A stretch of 64,000 nucleotides of DNA from CAZLQF01 sp964561545 (GTDB lineage: Bacteria > Bacteroidota > Bacteroidia > CAILMK01 > CAYYUA01): assembly GCA_964561545.1 (NCBI GenBank), contig CAZLQF010000008.1:24921-88920 (forward strand), in the 5' to 3' direction. Both the position numbers and the translations under genes were made by a program. The notes under the pieces were generated by a model that ran no database searches, had not been told where the DNA came from, and saw only the letters and a program-made list of their open reading frames with translations. Positions 9,393 to 18,598 of the stretch are shown piece by piece; position 1 is the stretch's first letter, and every line of letters starts with the position of its first letter.

Positions 9393-10748
9393 ATGAGAAT
9401 TCACCTCATAGCTGTAGGTGGAAGCATCATGCACCAGCTGGCCATTACACTTTATAAGAAGGGCCACATCATTAGCGGTTCTGATGATGAAATCTTTGAC
9501 CCGGCATACACCAACCTTGAAAATGCCAATTTACTTCCAAAAGACAAAGGATGGAATCCTGAAACGGTTACCAATGATTTGGATGCTGTCATTTTGGGCA
9601 TGCATGCCAAAAAAGATAACCCAGAGTTGCAAAAAGCTCATGCATTGGGGTTAAAGACCTATTCATTTCCAAAGTTCGTATATCAACAAAGTAAAGCTAA
9701 GACCAGGATCGTAATAGGCGGAAGCCATGGTAAGACGACCATTACCGCTATGGTGATGCATGTACTTGCCAGGCAGGAAATGGATTTTGATTATTTGGTA
9801 GGAGCTCCCGTTGAAGGTTTTGAAAGGAGTGTAAAAATAACGGATGCGCCCTTGATTTTGTTGGAAGGTGATGAATACCTGTCATCGCCTACGGATCCTA
9901 CACCTAAGTTTTTGCATTATTACCCGCAAATGGCCGTCTTATCCGGGATTGCATGGGATCATATGAATGTATTCCCGACTTTTGAAAATTACCTTGATCA
10001 ATTCAGACGCTTCCTGGATCAATTGGATGCTCAATCATTATTGGTCTACAACCTTGAAGACGAGCACTTGCAAGAGTTAATAAGTGAGCAGGGTTGGCGC
10101 TTTAAGGCCATTCCCTATCAAATGCCGTCCTATCAGGTTAAAAATGGGCAATTTTCTATTGGATTAGGTGGCGAAACTTACGAGCTATCGCTCAATGGCA
10201 CCCACAATTTACAAAACCTGGAAGCAGCTCATCAGATTTGTAAAGCATTGGGTATCGAAGATCAACAATTTTATAAGCATATCAGGGATTTTAAAGGGGC
10301 AGGCAGAAGGTTAGAGCTGTTAAAGCAAACGAACGATTCACTGATATTCAAAGATTTTGCCCATGCGCCCTCTAAGGTAGAGGGAACCCTCAACGGGTTA
10401 AGCACCCAATATCCGGATCAAAAACTGGTAGGTTGCTTGGAGCTACACACTTATAGCTCTCTTAATAAGGAGTTTTTACCTCAATACCGGCATAAAGCCG
10501 ATGCAGCTGATCGTTTGATGGTATTGGTTAATCCTCATGCCATTAAAATGAAAAACATGGAGCCCATTAGTCCCGAAGAGATTAAGGAGGCATTCGGAAG
10601 GAGGGATGTAGAAGTATATACCAAGGTGGAAGGTCTTAAAGCAGAATTGGAGTTGCTCGAATTGGTTGATACCGTTTTGGTTTTAATGAGTTCTGGCAAT
10701 TACGGAGGATTGGATGTGGAATCCATTGTTAACAAAAAGGGGGATTAA
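9393..10748 (+). CDS. mpl: UDP-N-acetylmuramate:tripeptide ligase (Mpl-like Mur ligase)
   Basis: 451 residues of the Mur ligase family. The Rossmann start is MRIHLIAVGGSIMHQLA, the ATP P-loop is GGSHGKTT (109-116), and the C-domain carries KDFAHAPSK, the Mpl/MurC counterpart of HDYAHHP. Mpl reattaches recycled murein tripeptide to UDP-MurNAc. The MurC alternative is less likely: the N-terminal and FAHAPSK motifs fit Mpl better, and MurC usually sits in the mur/fts cluster, which is absent here. The ATG at 9393 is chosen because the Rossmann strand begins there and an upstream alternative falls inside the terminator hairpin. Confidence 0.82.
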   Translation: MRIHLIAVGGSIMHQLAITLYKKGHIISGSDDEIFDPAYTNLENANLLPKDKGWNPETVTNDLDAVILGMHAKKDNPELQKAHALGLKTYSFPKFVYQQSKAKTRIVIGGSHGKTTITAMVMHVLARQEMDFDYLVGAPVEGFERSVKITDAPLILLEGDEYLSSPTDPTPKFLHYYPQMAVLSGIAWDHMNVFPTFENYLDQFRRFLDQLDAQSLLVYNLEDEHLQELISEQGWRFKAIPYQMPSYQVKNGQFSIGLGGETYELSLNGTHNLQNLEAAHQICKALGIEDQQFYKHIRDFKGAGRRLELLKQTNDSLIFKDFAHAPSKVEGTLNGLSTQYPDQKLVGCLELHTYSSLNKEFLPQYRHKADAADRLMVLVNPHAIKMKNMEPISPEEIKEAFGRRDVEVYTKVEGLKAELELLELVDTVLVLMSSGNYGGLDVESIVNKKGD

Positions 10749-10830
10749 GATGATCTTCTACGAAATTGCAACTGCATTCCTTACGCAGATAAGGTTATCA
10801 CCTTTATTGCTTTTATGTAGAGCACTCTAA

Positions 10831-11505
10831 TTATTTGGTTCGAGCAATTAAGGGCCGGTTCCCTGAAACGGTAAGGGGAAATGTGGGGCCAACTTTTTTT
10901 TCAAGCTTTTTTTGAAGCATTTGGCTTTTCTTTTTCAAAGATTTTCGATCGCTAAGGTGATTAAAAAATACAGTCCCTTTTCTATTGAGCATTTTTTTGA
11001 GATTTTTTAAAAACGCCTCATTGTAAAGTTTTTCTGGGACCTCGTCCTCATTAAATACATCCAGAACAATAAGATCAAATGTTTGATCGGTTGTTTGAGC
11101 AAATTCATATACATCTTGCCAATAAAGGGTAGTTTGGGGAGCAATTTGATCAAATTCAAAGTACTCATGGGCTATGTCAAGCATTACTGGGTCCAATTCT
11201 ACACCCGTAATTTCAAGGTCCGGCTTTTTGTAGATCAAAATATGAGCTACATCACCCACGCCAAAACCGAGTATTAGCACATTGTTAGTTTGGGCATGAG
11301 GGAGTTCCAGGTAATCAAATGCCTGGACAAAGAAATCATGCAAATCACCAAAAGCATAGTTGACACGCTGCCCATTCAGAATGTAGCGGCCTTGCACATA
11401 TTTGATGGATAGCTCTTGATGATAGGAGGACCTAAAAGAGGCAACATCCAGAAGCCTAAAATAACTTGCAATGTAACCTGTTAAATTTTTGAGCTTCATG
11501 TTCAT
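10831..11505 (-). CDS. Spermidine synthase-like SAM methyltransferase fold protein
   Basis: 224 residues with a class I Rossmann fold: motif I VLILGFGVGD, acidic end of strand 2 in GVELDPVM, and motif IV FDLIVLDVFNEDEVP. This layout is that of spermidine synthase-like proteins, but the polyamine-binding residues are not clearly conserved, so the substrate is unknown. Two nearby ATG codons (11505 and 11499) could serve as start. It begins 16 nt after the stop of the T9SS cargo gene and may be read from the same transcript, though no functional link is obvious. Confidence 0.75.
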   Translation of the reverse strand: MNMKLKNLTGYIASYFRLLDVASFRSSYHQELSIKYVQGRYILNGQRVNYAFGDLHDFFVQAFDYLELPHAQTNNVLILGFGVGDVAHILIYKKPDLEITGVELDPVMLDIAHEYFEFDQIAPQTTLYWQDVYEFAQTTDQTFDLIVLDVFNEDEVPEKLYNEAFLKNLKKMLNRKGTVFFNHLSDRKSLKKKSQMLQKKLEKKVGPTFPLTVSGNRPLIARTK

Positions 11506-11521
11506 CGATTGCCATAGGTAC

Positions 11522-13477
11522 TTAGCGTTGGATCATGAGTTTTTTGGTTGTCACGGCAGCCTTGTTACGGATTTGAACAAAATAAATGCCTGGTTCTAAA
11601 TCACTTGTATTGATAGAATTTCCTTGATGATAAGTTTTTTGCAGAACGGTTTTGCCATTCATATTCATCAGGATCAATTCTACAGATCTGGAGTTCAGGC
11701 CTTTTATTGCAAATGACCGATGGGTAGGATTGGGATAAACAACTGGTTCAAATGTTTTAGGTTCAATTGCTTCGACATTTTGGGGGTAGTTTTCGATGGG
11801 CGATTTAGAAATAAAAGGCCTAATCATTGGAGTTCCCCCTGTTTTAGTTTGCTGCCATTGATCACCGAGGTTGATGAATAAATTAGAATTAAGGCTGTCC
11901 CGGTTGAATTCCTGGTAGTTTTGGTCATACCCAATGTTGAGAATGTAAGGCTCGAATTGCTGCCATCCTATATAAAAAATACCGTTCACGGCAACTGGTG
12001 TGTCAAGCTTATAAATAGTGAAGTTGTTATTGGGATGAAAACCATATTCTACTGATAGATCTTTTTCCGTAGCAATTACCTCCTCATCTGAATTTGAAGC
12101 ATTAACGCCAAGCTGATCCCAAACTTTTAAATTGAAGGAGCGATCACGTATATCGTTTCTGGAGCGGTTAAAACTCATGCCAACAGCCCTTAGCGAGTCC
12201 TCTTCATTGACATCAAACCTTAAAGCCATTTTACCTTCTACAAACCCGCGTTCATCAAGCTCAAGGCCATAACCCGCTTCAGCAGTGCCATCGTCATAAG
12301 CAAGGTAATCGTGAAAATGCAAGAGAGTGGTGAGTGTATCATTTTGACCTATGTTATCTGAAGCCTGGCCTATGGCTGTGTTGATCTCTAAATCTAAGCT
12401 GTCTCCTGATAGCTCATTGGGGTTAATGTTATTTGAAAACGGCGCAGGATCAAACAAAGCATAGTTAGCTTGGATGTCTTCCACAAAATTTTGATCAAAA
12501 GTGTTCACAACGGTTTCATTGTTGTTAAGGTTAATGACGTTGTAGCCATAATCAACCCTTACCGGAACCTCATCTAAATTCCTTGCTGTAAAAGTAAATT
12601 CATTCCTCAATTCTCTATTGGGATTCCTGATGAATTGGTTCCAGGGCATGGATTGATAACGACTTAGCAAGCCTGCAGGAGGTTTTACCATGGCCACATC
12701 CTGAAAATTGCGTTCATCAAATGACCTGCCCTCGTCCATAAACACATAATCCAGGTGCCAATTATCAAGATTGCCGGACACATTACCGTAACTTACAAAC
12801 CTGAATTGAAACCCCCTGTAAAACATATTAGCAGAATCTGAAAAATTAAAAGGGATCATCACTTGCTCAAAAGGTTTGGACCCATCCCCGCCTGATGCTG
12901 CCCAAATTCTTTTCCAGCTTGAGGAATCCCAGAATGTTTCCTGCCAAATGGCTATTGGTTTAAATTCCAAAATCAATGAGTCATCATCTTCGGGTAAATC
13001 GCCATAGCCTTTGGGCTGGTAAAAGAAACTCAGGTATATAGAATCGCTTGCGTCCAAGCCGGAGAGATCAAGGTGTTGAGATGTTAACGTGTCAGCACGG
13101 CCTCTTGAACTCTTACGGGAAGCATTGTACGGATTGCCAAACTTATTAAGACCATTGAAAGTAGCCACATTGTAGGAAATGGGGTCAATGGGATAAGAAT
13201 TGTTGATGAAAACCTGCTTATTTTGCCATAATTCCTGGTTTGGATGTACCTGATCATAAGTGAAGTCATCAAAAAAAGGCAATTGCAAGGTATCTCTTGT
13301 TTTATTAAGGCCTCCTTTTTTGGATAATTGGTTTTGTTGCTCATTAAGTTGAGGGTTGTTTTGAAGCGGGACGATCACTTCCTGCCCTGAACTGTTAAGA
13401 GATATTAAGATAAGACTAATAAAAATCGGGATTATTTTGATCACAAATGTTAGTTTATAGCTTTCAAACGTAAGCAT
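11522..13477 (-). CDS. Secreted protein with T9SS type A sorting domain
   Basis: 651 residues. A signal peptide with hydrophobic core IIPIFISLILISL ends near residue 31. The long beta-rich middle has no motif I can name. The C-terminus from about residue 580 is a T9SS type A sorting domain: YPNPTHRSF, then LNSRSVELILMNMNGK, then SDLEPGIYFVQI and a basic KKLMIQR end. Such proteins cross the outer membrane by the type IX system and are released or anchored to the surface. Its own function is unknown. The gene precedes the methyltransferase on the same strand. Confidence 0.88.
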   Translation of the reverse strand: MLTFESYKLTFVIKIIPIFISLILISLNSSGQEVIVPLQNNPQLNEQQNQLSKKGGLNKTRDTLQLPFFDDFTYDQVHPNQELWQNKQVFINNSYPIDPISYNVATFNGLNKFGNPYNASRKSSRGRADTLTSQHLDLSGLDASDSIYLSFFYQPKGYGDLPEDDDSLILEFKPIAIWQETFWDSSSWKRIWAASGGDGSKPFEQVMIPFNFSDSANMFYRGFQFRFVSYGNVSGNLDNWHLDYVFMDEGRSFDERNFQDVAMVKPPAGLLSRYQSMPWNQFIRNPNRELRNEFTFTARNLDEVPVRVDYGYNVINLNNNETVVNTFDQNFVEDIQANYALFDPAPFSNNINPNELSGDSLDLEINTAIGQASDNIGQNDTLTTLLHFHDYLAYDDGTAEAGYGLELDERGFVEGKMALRFDVNEEDSLRAVGMSFNRSRNDIRDRSFNLKVWDQLGVNASNSDEEVIATEKDLSVEYGFHPNNNFTIYKLDTPVAVNGIFYIGWQQFEPYILNIGYDQNYQEFNRDSLNSNLFINLGDQWQQTKTGGTPMIRPFISKSPIENYPQNVEAIEPKTFEPVVYPNPTHRSFAIKGLNSRSVELILMNMNGKTVLQKTYHQGNSINTSDLEPGIYFVQIRNKAAVTTKKLMIQR

Positions 13478-13637
13478 GCATTCTAATATTTTTGTTTTTC
13501 AGGTTTAGTATATAAGGGTCCAAAATTCGATGTTCAAACTCAAATTTAAGTTTTTGGAACTCCGAACTTGAAACCTCGAACATGAAACCAATTAACCGAT
13601 TATCCAATCAACTAATTACCAAGACCACCTACTTCTA

Positions 13638-14465
13638 TCATTCATCATTTTCGATGGAAGCTGAGTCTTTATTTGTTTTTCCCATCTTAATGGCATCGTA
13701 TTGTTCAGGTTTTGTAAGCCATACATCAATAGCTTCACCTTGAGGAATTTCCTTTTGAGGTTGGTATTCAGGTGCTTGTTGGTATATAAGTGCTTTTGAG
13801 CTATCTACAATATTACTATCATAAACAACCGCACCAACGTTCAATCCACTGGCTTTAAGGAAAAACCTGGTTTCATCTAAAGTGCGGCCTTTTAAATTTG
13901 GTAAATCCACTTTGGTGGCCGTTTCACCACCTTCAAGGACCAGATCAATAGCAGTACCTTTAGGCACGTCTTTGCCAGCTTTAATTTGTTCTCCATTAAG
14001 TTCCATACGTTTAACCGCATTTTTGGCAATGCCCGGAACGTATTTGAGCTCGCCTGCTTTTAAATCATGGTTCTTAAGAATTTTTAAAGCTTGCCGCAAT
14101 GAAACATCTTTTAAATCAGGAAGCTCCACTTTTGGAGGATTGGTGGTATTAAGGGTCAAGTAGATCTTGCGATTGCGTTTTACTTTTGATAAAGGCCTGG
14201 GATGCTGCTCAATAACGGTTTTAGGTTGCTTACCGGGCACGTAAACGGAGTCACTTATTTCCATTCTCATATTCTTATCATTCAATGCCTTTTTAGCTTC
14301 CTTTACTTTTTTACCCTTTAAATCCGGTACTGATAGGGATTCATTGTGATGGGTATAAACCTCCAAATATTGGAAAAAACCCCACAGCAGTCCAAAACCT
14401 AACAACAGGGCGATAAGCAGGTTAATAAGGAAGACTTTACTGATCAGAAACTTAAGAACGTGCAC
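13638..14465 (-). CDS. PASTA-domain membrane protein
   Basis: 275 residues: one N-terminal transmembrane helix (LLIALLLGFGLLWGFF), then three PASTA repeats beginning VPDLKGKKVKEA, LPDLKDVSLRQA and LPNLKGRTLDET, and a polar tail. The topology puts the PASTA repeats in the periplasm; such domains are known to bind muropeptides or beta-lactams. No kinase or penicillin-binding domain is attached. The start is GTG at 14465 and overlaps the last 14 nt of the D-Ala-D-Ala ligase gene, implying translational coupling and a shared cell-wall role. Confidence 0.88.
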   Translation of the reverse strand: MHVLKFLISKVFLINLLIALLLGFGLLWGFFQYLEVYTHHNESLSVPDLKGKKVKEAKKALNDKNMRMEISDSVYVPGKQPKTVIEQHPRPLSKVKRNRKIYLTLNTTNPPKVELPDLKDVSLRQALKILKNHDLKAGELKYVPGIAKNAVKRMELNGEQIKAGKDVPKGTAIDLVLEGGETATKVDLPNLKGRTLDETRFFLKASGLNVGAVVYDSNIVDSSKALIYQQAPEYQPQKEIPQGEAIDVWLTKPEQYDAIKMGKTNKDSASIENDE

Positions 14466-17154
14466 CTACCTTCATTTTTTTTTGAGAGCCGAAAGTAATA
14501 ATTTTATTCAGAAAATCGACCGGACGGTAATTATTGAGTGCTGCCTGATGGAAAATGGCAGTAGCTGGCGTCAAGCCTGGTAATGCATTAATTTCAATGA
14601 CAACGACATCCACTTCATGGTTATCATAAACCCTTACAAAAGCGTCAATCCTGGAATAGCCACTAATGCCGGTGGCAATGGCAATATCCTTTAAGACTTG
14701 TTTAACCTTATCCGAGATCAATTTGTTGGTTTCATGATCATCAGCAAATCTTGCAGGTGTAATATTTTGTCCTTCTCCTGCCAGGAATTTTTCCTCCAGG
14801 GATAAAATGCCTTCCTCGGCTAAAGCCTCCGAAGGTTCAAAAATTTCGTACTCCAAGTTGTTTTGGTCATCATAATGGGTCAGTAATCCTCCAGTGATCT
14901 CCAGAAATCGCTCCGCATTGCCTTTTTCTACCAATTGTTCTACCATGAAGTAATCCTTAGGAGGAAATTCTTCGGTAGCAGACACGGACAATACATATTT
15001 GGAAAGATCGGGCAACTCCGCAGAAGACCTAAAAATGACCTCCATGTATTCCTCCAATTGCTTATTGTTGTCGATCTTTTTAACAGCCGAGCTGCATCCA
15101 TCATCGGAAGGTTTGGCCACAAGCGGGTAGCCTATTTGATTTTCGATTCTTTGAATTACAGACGCCTTCTCTTTTTTAAACTGTTCTTTGGAAATGAAGG
15201 AATGGTCCGCTACTAAAAAACCTTTTTGTTTGAGGAATTGGTTGGTTTGGTATTTGTCAATGGTTAGTTCCATGCAATCGGGGTCTGGGCCATTGTAAGG
15301 GAGGTTCAGTTTTTGAAGTTCCTTAATCAGCGAACCATCTTCTCCAGGCCGGCCATGCAGGCCTAAAAATGCAAAATCAACTTGCTGGGCAAGGTCTTCC
15401 AGGTTAATTTTCCTCGGGTAGAAGTCATAATTCGGTGAAGTGTATTTGGCAGTAATGTTTGCTCCCTCTTGTATGATCTGATCTAAAATGCCAGTAATCC
15501 TGAAATTTTCAATTTTATTCCGGATGTCATCGGCATTGTCTTTAAGCAATAAGTTGATGGGGATTTGGTAAAATTCCCAATCTTTGGGATTGCCGGTTAA
15601 AAATACCGGTATTGGCTCATATTTTTGGGAAGATGCCAGTTTTTCAAAAACATTGCGGCCGCTTTCTACTGATATGTGGCGTTCAGAAGAATAGCCTCCT
15701 AAAATAACCGCCACTTTCAGTTTTGTTGACTTTTCCTTTTTGAGCCCTTGGATGTTCTGGTCCAGCGCTTGAAGTTGTTGTTCATAAGCATGAATCGGAT
15801 AGGCAGTTTTAGCCCTTGCTGCAATAGAGCTTCTGATGATGTAAGTTAAGAACTGGCTGGGGCTTAAACCTATTTCTGCGGCTTGATGAAAAAAGAAAGA
15901 TGAAGGCAGCATGCCCGAAGTGGTATTGGGATCATTGAGGTAGATATGGCCTTGTTGGGTAATGAAGCCATCAATACGGGCATATACGTTGCAATGCATG
16001 TAAGTAAACAATTCCTCGCATTGACTGCGGATGGCTTGAATGGATTCATCGGATAGATCGATGGGCGTCTTTTTATGGGAAATGCCAGGTAAATATTTGG
16101 CGCGGTAATCAAAAACTTCTCCCTTTTTGATAATCTCTGTAGGGGGAAGCGCTAAAGGTTCGCCATTTTCCTTTTGGATGACGATACACGAAAACTCGCG
16201 CCCTTCTACCATCGCCTCAGCAAGGACCGTGGGCTCACCTTGATAAGCTTCCAGGTAGATGGTTTGTTCTTGATGGTTGTCGTTGACAAAAGTTTCCCTT
16301 AGTTGGTGCAAGACCTCTTCCGGATGGTAAATAATTTGATCATTCAGTAAAACGGGCAACCCAATGCCATCCTGAAGGTCGGTAAATCCTCGTACGTATG
16401 CTGCTTCTTGTTTTGCTGTAAGCTCAGCCCATTCATCAGCCCTGATTTTCTTGATGAAAAAGGCTTCATTTATGGCATTTTTAAAAATATCAAAATCCGC
16501 ATCGTGCAAAATGCGCACTCCTATTGAAGAGCCTTGCGAAGCAGGTTTAATAACACAGGGGAAGCTTACCGATTTTTTGATCTCTTCAAAATACCTTCTT
16601 TGGCGATCCTCATGGTCCCATTCATGCCGAGGAATTGAGACAGAACTCAAAGTTTTAAAACCTGCAGATTGGAACAAATGCTTTTGGAGGGATTTATCTA
16701 TGCCCAAAGCAGATGGATAAATGCCGGCCCCACTATAGGGTATGTCGTAAAATTGAAGCATGCCCTGCAAGGTGCCGTCTTCTCCGTAGGGCCCGTGCAA
16801 GGTTAAAAAAGCAAAATCGATCATTGCTGGTAAATCCTCTAAACGGATCCTTGTACCAATCTTACTTATGAGCGCATCATTGTCTTCTTTTGTTAGTTGG
16901 CCAAGGCTTTCCCGGTAAATTTGGTAATTGTTGAGGCTATCGGGTAAGGAATCAATAGGAGGGTAAAAGTCCCGGATGCTGCCCTTGTACAAATATTGCC
17001 AATCAAGGTGAATGAAATTGCCTGTGCTGTCAAGGAATATCGGAACGGGTTCGAAAAGGGTTTTATCAAGACTGTCATATACGGTGCGGCCTCCTGCAAA
17101 GGATACTTCCCGCTCACGGGAATTTCCGCCAAAAATAATGCCTACTTTCATCAT
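14452..17154 (-). CDS. ddl: Tandem D-alanine-D-alanine ligase (two Ddl units fused)
   Basis: 900 residues, about 2.5 times a normal Ddl, made of two homologous ATP-grasp units (1 to about 465 and about 479-900). Unit 1 keeps EREVS (14-18), HGPYGEDG, the lysine and Gly-rich loop KPASQGSSIG (203-212) and the tyrosine loop FDYRAKYL; its metal residues are Asp395, Asp408 (Glu in E. coli Ddl) and Asn410, and it carries an insertion around 230-305. Unit 2 keeps ERHIS (491-495) and HGRPGEDG but its loop is KPSDDGCSSA (681-690) and the tyrosine loop is lost; metal residues Asp837, Glu854, Asn856 are canonical. The family joins two D-Ala for peptidoglycan. Whether both units are active is open. The gene is followed by PASTA with a 14-nt overlap. 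Confidence 0.87.
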   Translation of the reverse strand: MMKVGIIFGGNSREREVSFAGGRTVYDSLDKTLFEPVPIFLDSTGNFIHLDWQYLYKGSIRDFYPPIDSLPDSLNNYQIYRESLGQLTKEDNDALISKIGTRIRLEDLPAMIDFAFLTLHGPYGEDGTLQGMLQFYDIPYSGAGIYPSALGIDKSLQKHLFQSAGFKTLSSVSIPRHEWDHEDRQRRYFEEIKKSVSFPCVIKPASQGSSIGVRILHDADFDIFKNAINEAFFIKKIRADEWAELTAKQEAAYVRGFTDLQDGIGLPVLLNDQIIYHPEEVLHQLRETFVNDNHQEQTIYLEAYQGEPTVLAEAMVEGREFSCIVIQKENGEPLALPPTEIIKKGEVFDYRAKYLPGISHKKTPIDLSDESIQAIRSQCEELFTYMHCNVYARIDGFITQQGHIYLNDPNTTSGMLPSSFFFHQAAEIGLSPSQFLTYIIRSSIAARAKTAYPIHAYEQQLQALDQNIQGLKKEKSTKLKVAVILGGYSSERHISVESGRNVFEKLASSQKYEPIPVFLTGNPKDWEFYQIPINLLLKDNADDIRNKIENFRITGILDQIIQEGANITAKYTSPNYDFYPRKINLEDLAQQVDFAFLGLHGRPGEDGSLIKELQKLNLPYNGPDPDCMELTIDKYQTNQFLKQKGFLVADHSFISKEQFKKEKASVIQRIENQIGYPLVAKPSDDGCSSAVKKIDNNKQLEEYMEVIFRSSAELPDLSKYVLSVSATEEFPPKDYFMVEQLVEKGNAERFLEITGGLLTHYDDQNNLEYEIFEPSEALAEEGILSLEEKFLAGEGQNITPARFADDHETNKLISDKVKQVLKDIAIATGISGYSRIDAFVRVYDNHEVDVVVIEINALPGLTPATAIFHQAALNNYRPVDFLNKIITFGSQKKMKVGARS

Positions 17155-17158
17155 AATA

Positions 17159-17189
17159 CAAAGGTAGTACGAATTCTTAATTACCGCAA
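17159..17189 (-). promoter_or_regulatory. Promoter of the ddl-PASTA operon, possibly leaderless
   Basis: On the minus strand TTG (17187-17189), a 20-nt spacer and TACCTTTG (17159-17166) match the Bacteroidota promoter. The -7 box ends only 4 nt before the first ATG (17154), so transcription would start at or within the first codons. Confidence 0.6.
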
Positions 17190-17293
17190 TGGATTCAATA
17201 CTTATAAGCCATCAATAATTAGTGCATGTTGCTAAAAATGTAAATATCAACAACTATCTAATTCTTTGAGGGATCATTTTTCTTTGGCTTTGC

Positions 17294-17692
17294 TTAAAAC
17301 CGAATCGATAACTTAAGCTGTGGCGAAGTTAAAGATTGGTCTTCTAAGTTATTGAGGTTAAAGGTGTTATCACCATCCAGGATAGGTGCTGGAGGCGCAA
17401 TAGAAAGGGAAGATTGCGTATTATCATTTAATAGGCCCCTTTTATTAAGGTTTTGAGTTTTCATTGATTCTAATAATAACTTATAGAGAAGGGTTCCGGT
17501 TAAAAAAGTGGGGATGGCGGATTCAAGCTTAGGAAAATCTGAATCTCTGTTTAGATCAGGAAGTACCAAATTTTGTAATACAGCATCAGTTGCAACACTT
17601 GCTAATAATATTGCCCCCAGTTGTTTGCCCTGGCTTCTGGAAAGTCTCGCGTTGGAAAGCCAAATTCTGCTTAGTGTTGAGCTACTGATCAT
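17294..17692 (-). pseudogene. Hypothetical ORF, third piece of a frame-split gene
   Basis: 132 residues with no recognised domain: a moderately hydrophobic N-half (LGAILLASVATDAV) and a polar C-terminus. Its ATG overlaps the stop of the preceding ORF as ATGA (17689-17692), directly after a run of six C (17693-17698, plus strand). The same frame stays open about 115 nt upstream and reads like protein (SISSGYILVPIGG), so this could be the continuation of the upstream ORF after a frameshift rather than a separate coupled gene. I cannot decide between a true coupled gene, a sequencing error in the homopolymer, or a pseudogene. Confidence 0.4.
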
Positions 17693-18078
17693 CCCCCCAA
17701 TCGGAACCAGGATGTAGCCGCTGGATATTGAAATTGGTCTTGAAATAACAACATAGTGTTTATGCTGTAATATATACCAAACATTGTAAAAGCATCATTG
17801 GCTATAAAATCCCCTCTGCTTCTGTTGGAATTTTCAGCAAGCTTATGGCCTATAAAATAGCCTGTTCCCGCTCCAGCTAAAGTTGTAATGGCTTTAGGCG
17901 CTAAAATTAGGCCAGTTGCAAAACCCATGGTGCCATAGTGTTTATAGTGGGAAACTCTGTTATCGTCCCATTCATCTTTCTTACCCAGCCAATATCCAAA
18001 TGCTCCTAATCCTATACTCGAAATTCCGCCGTACAAATTTCTTTTACTACCCCCGGATCCGAAACCGCCTCCTTCCAA
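17689..18078 (-). pseudogene. Hypothetical membrane ORF, middle piece of a frame-split gene
   Basis: 129 residues if started at TTG 18078; no ATG start precedes the hydrophobic part. The frame is open from a stop near 18105 and reads DIGVFYGRALEGGGFGSGG, a natural-looking glycine-rich membrane sequence, followed by hydrophobic segments (SSIGLGAFGYWLG, MGFATGLILAP, TLAGAGTGYFIG). It overlaps the end of the signal-peptide ORF in another frame. The simplest reading is one secreted or membrane protein broken by two frameshifts; no family is recognised. Confidence 0.4.
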
Positions 18079-18461
18079 AGCCCTTCCATAAAAGACCCCA
18101 ATATCTCAAAATGGTGATTGAGCCAAATAGCACTGGGGTCCACTTGTCCTTTAAATGCTTTTACAACAGGCGGTGATGCAGTTGCCAGAAAAATGCCCAA
18201 CGGAATAAAGGGAGAGGAACTCTCAATTCCTGCTGTTATCATGCCTGATTGGATAAAACTCATTGGCAGGGAATGTGCCAGATGGCCAATCGTTAGGGTG
18301 ACACGACCCGAATTAATTTTAGACTCATCATAAGGCGGATAGTGGGAAGGCTGCCGCGTGGAGAAATAATTTGACGACTCAGTCTGGGCATAAAGCTTGG
18401 AAGCGCTTATTAAGATCAAGGCCAAACAGGTTAATAAAACGAAGTACTTACCATATTTCAT
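18012..18461 (-). pseudogene. Hypothetical secreted ORF, first piece of a frame-split gene
   Basis: 149 residues from ATG 18461. The signal peptide is clear (YFVLLTCLALILISASKLYAQ), so this is the 5' end of an exported protein. The C-terminal part (from about FMEGLWKEAV) overlaps the next ORF in a different frame and is probably out-of-frame sequence after a frameshift near 18060-18100. No domain is recognised. It stands alone on the minus strand, well separated from the ddl operon. Confidence 0.45.
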
Positions 18462-18598
18462 CAATTAATTTGCTTTTAAAAGGAAGACGAAAAATTAAAA
18501 TAATGATACGATTTTGTAAGCGTTTGAACACTAAAGCTAATAAAAAATGTTTAATTTATAGCGTTATTTAAGTACCGCTATTAAAACAAATATCTTAC

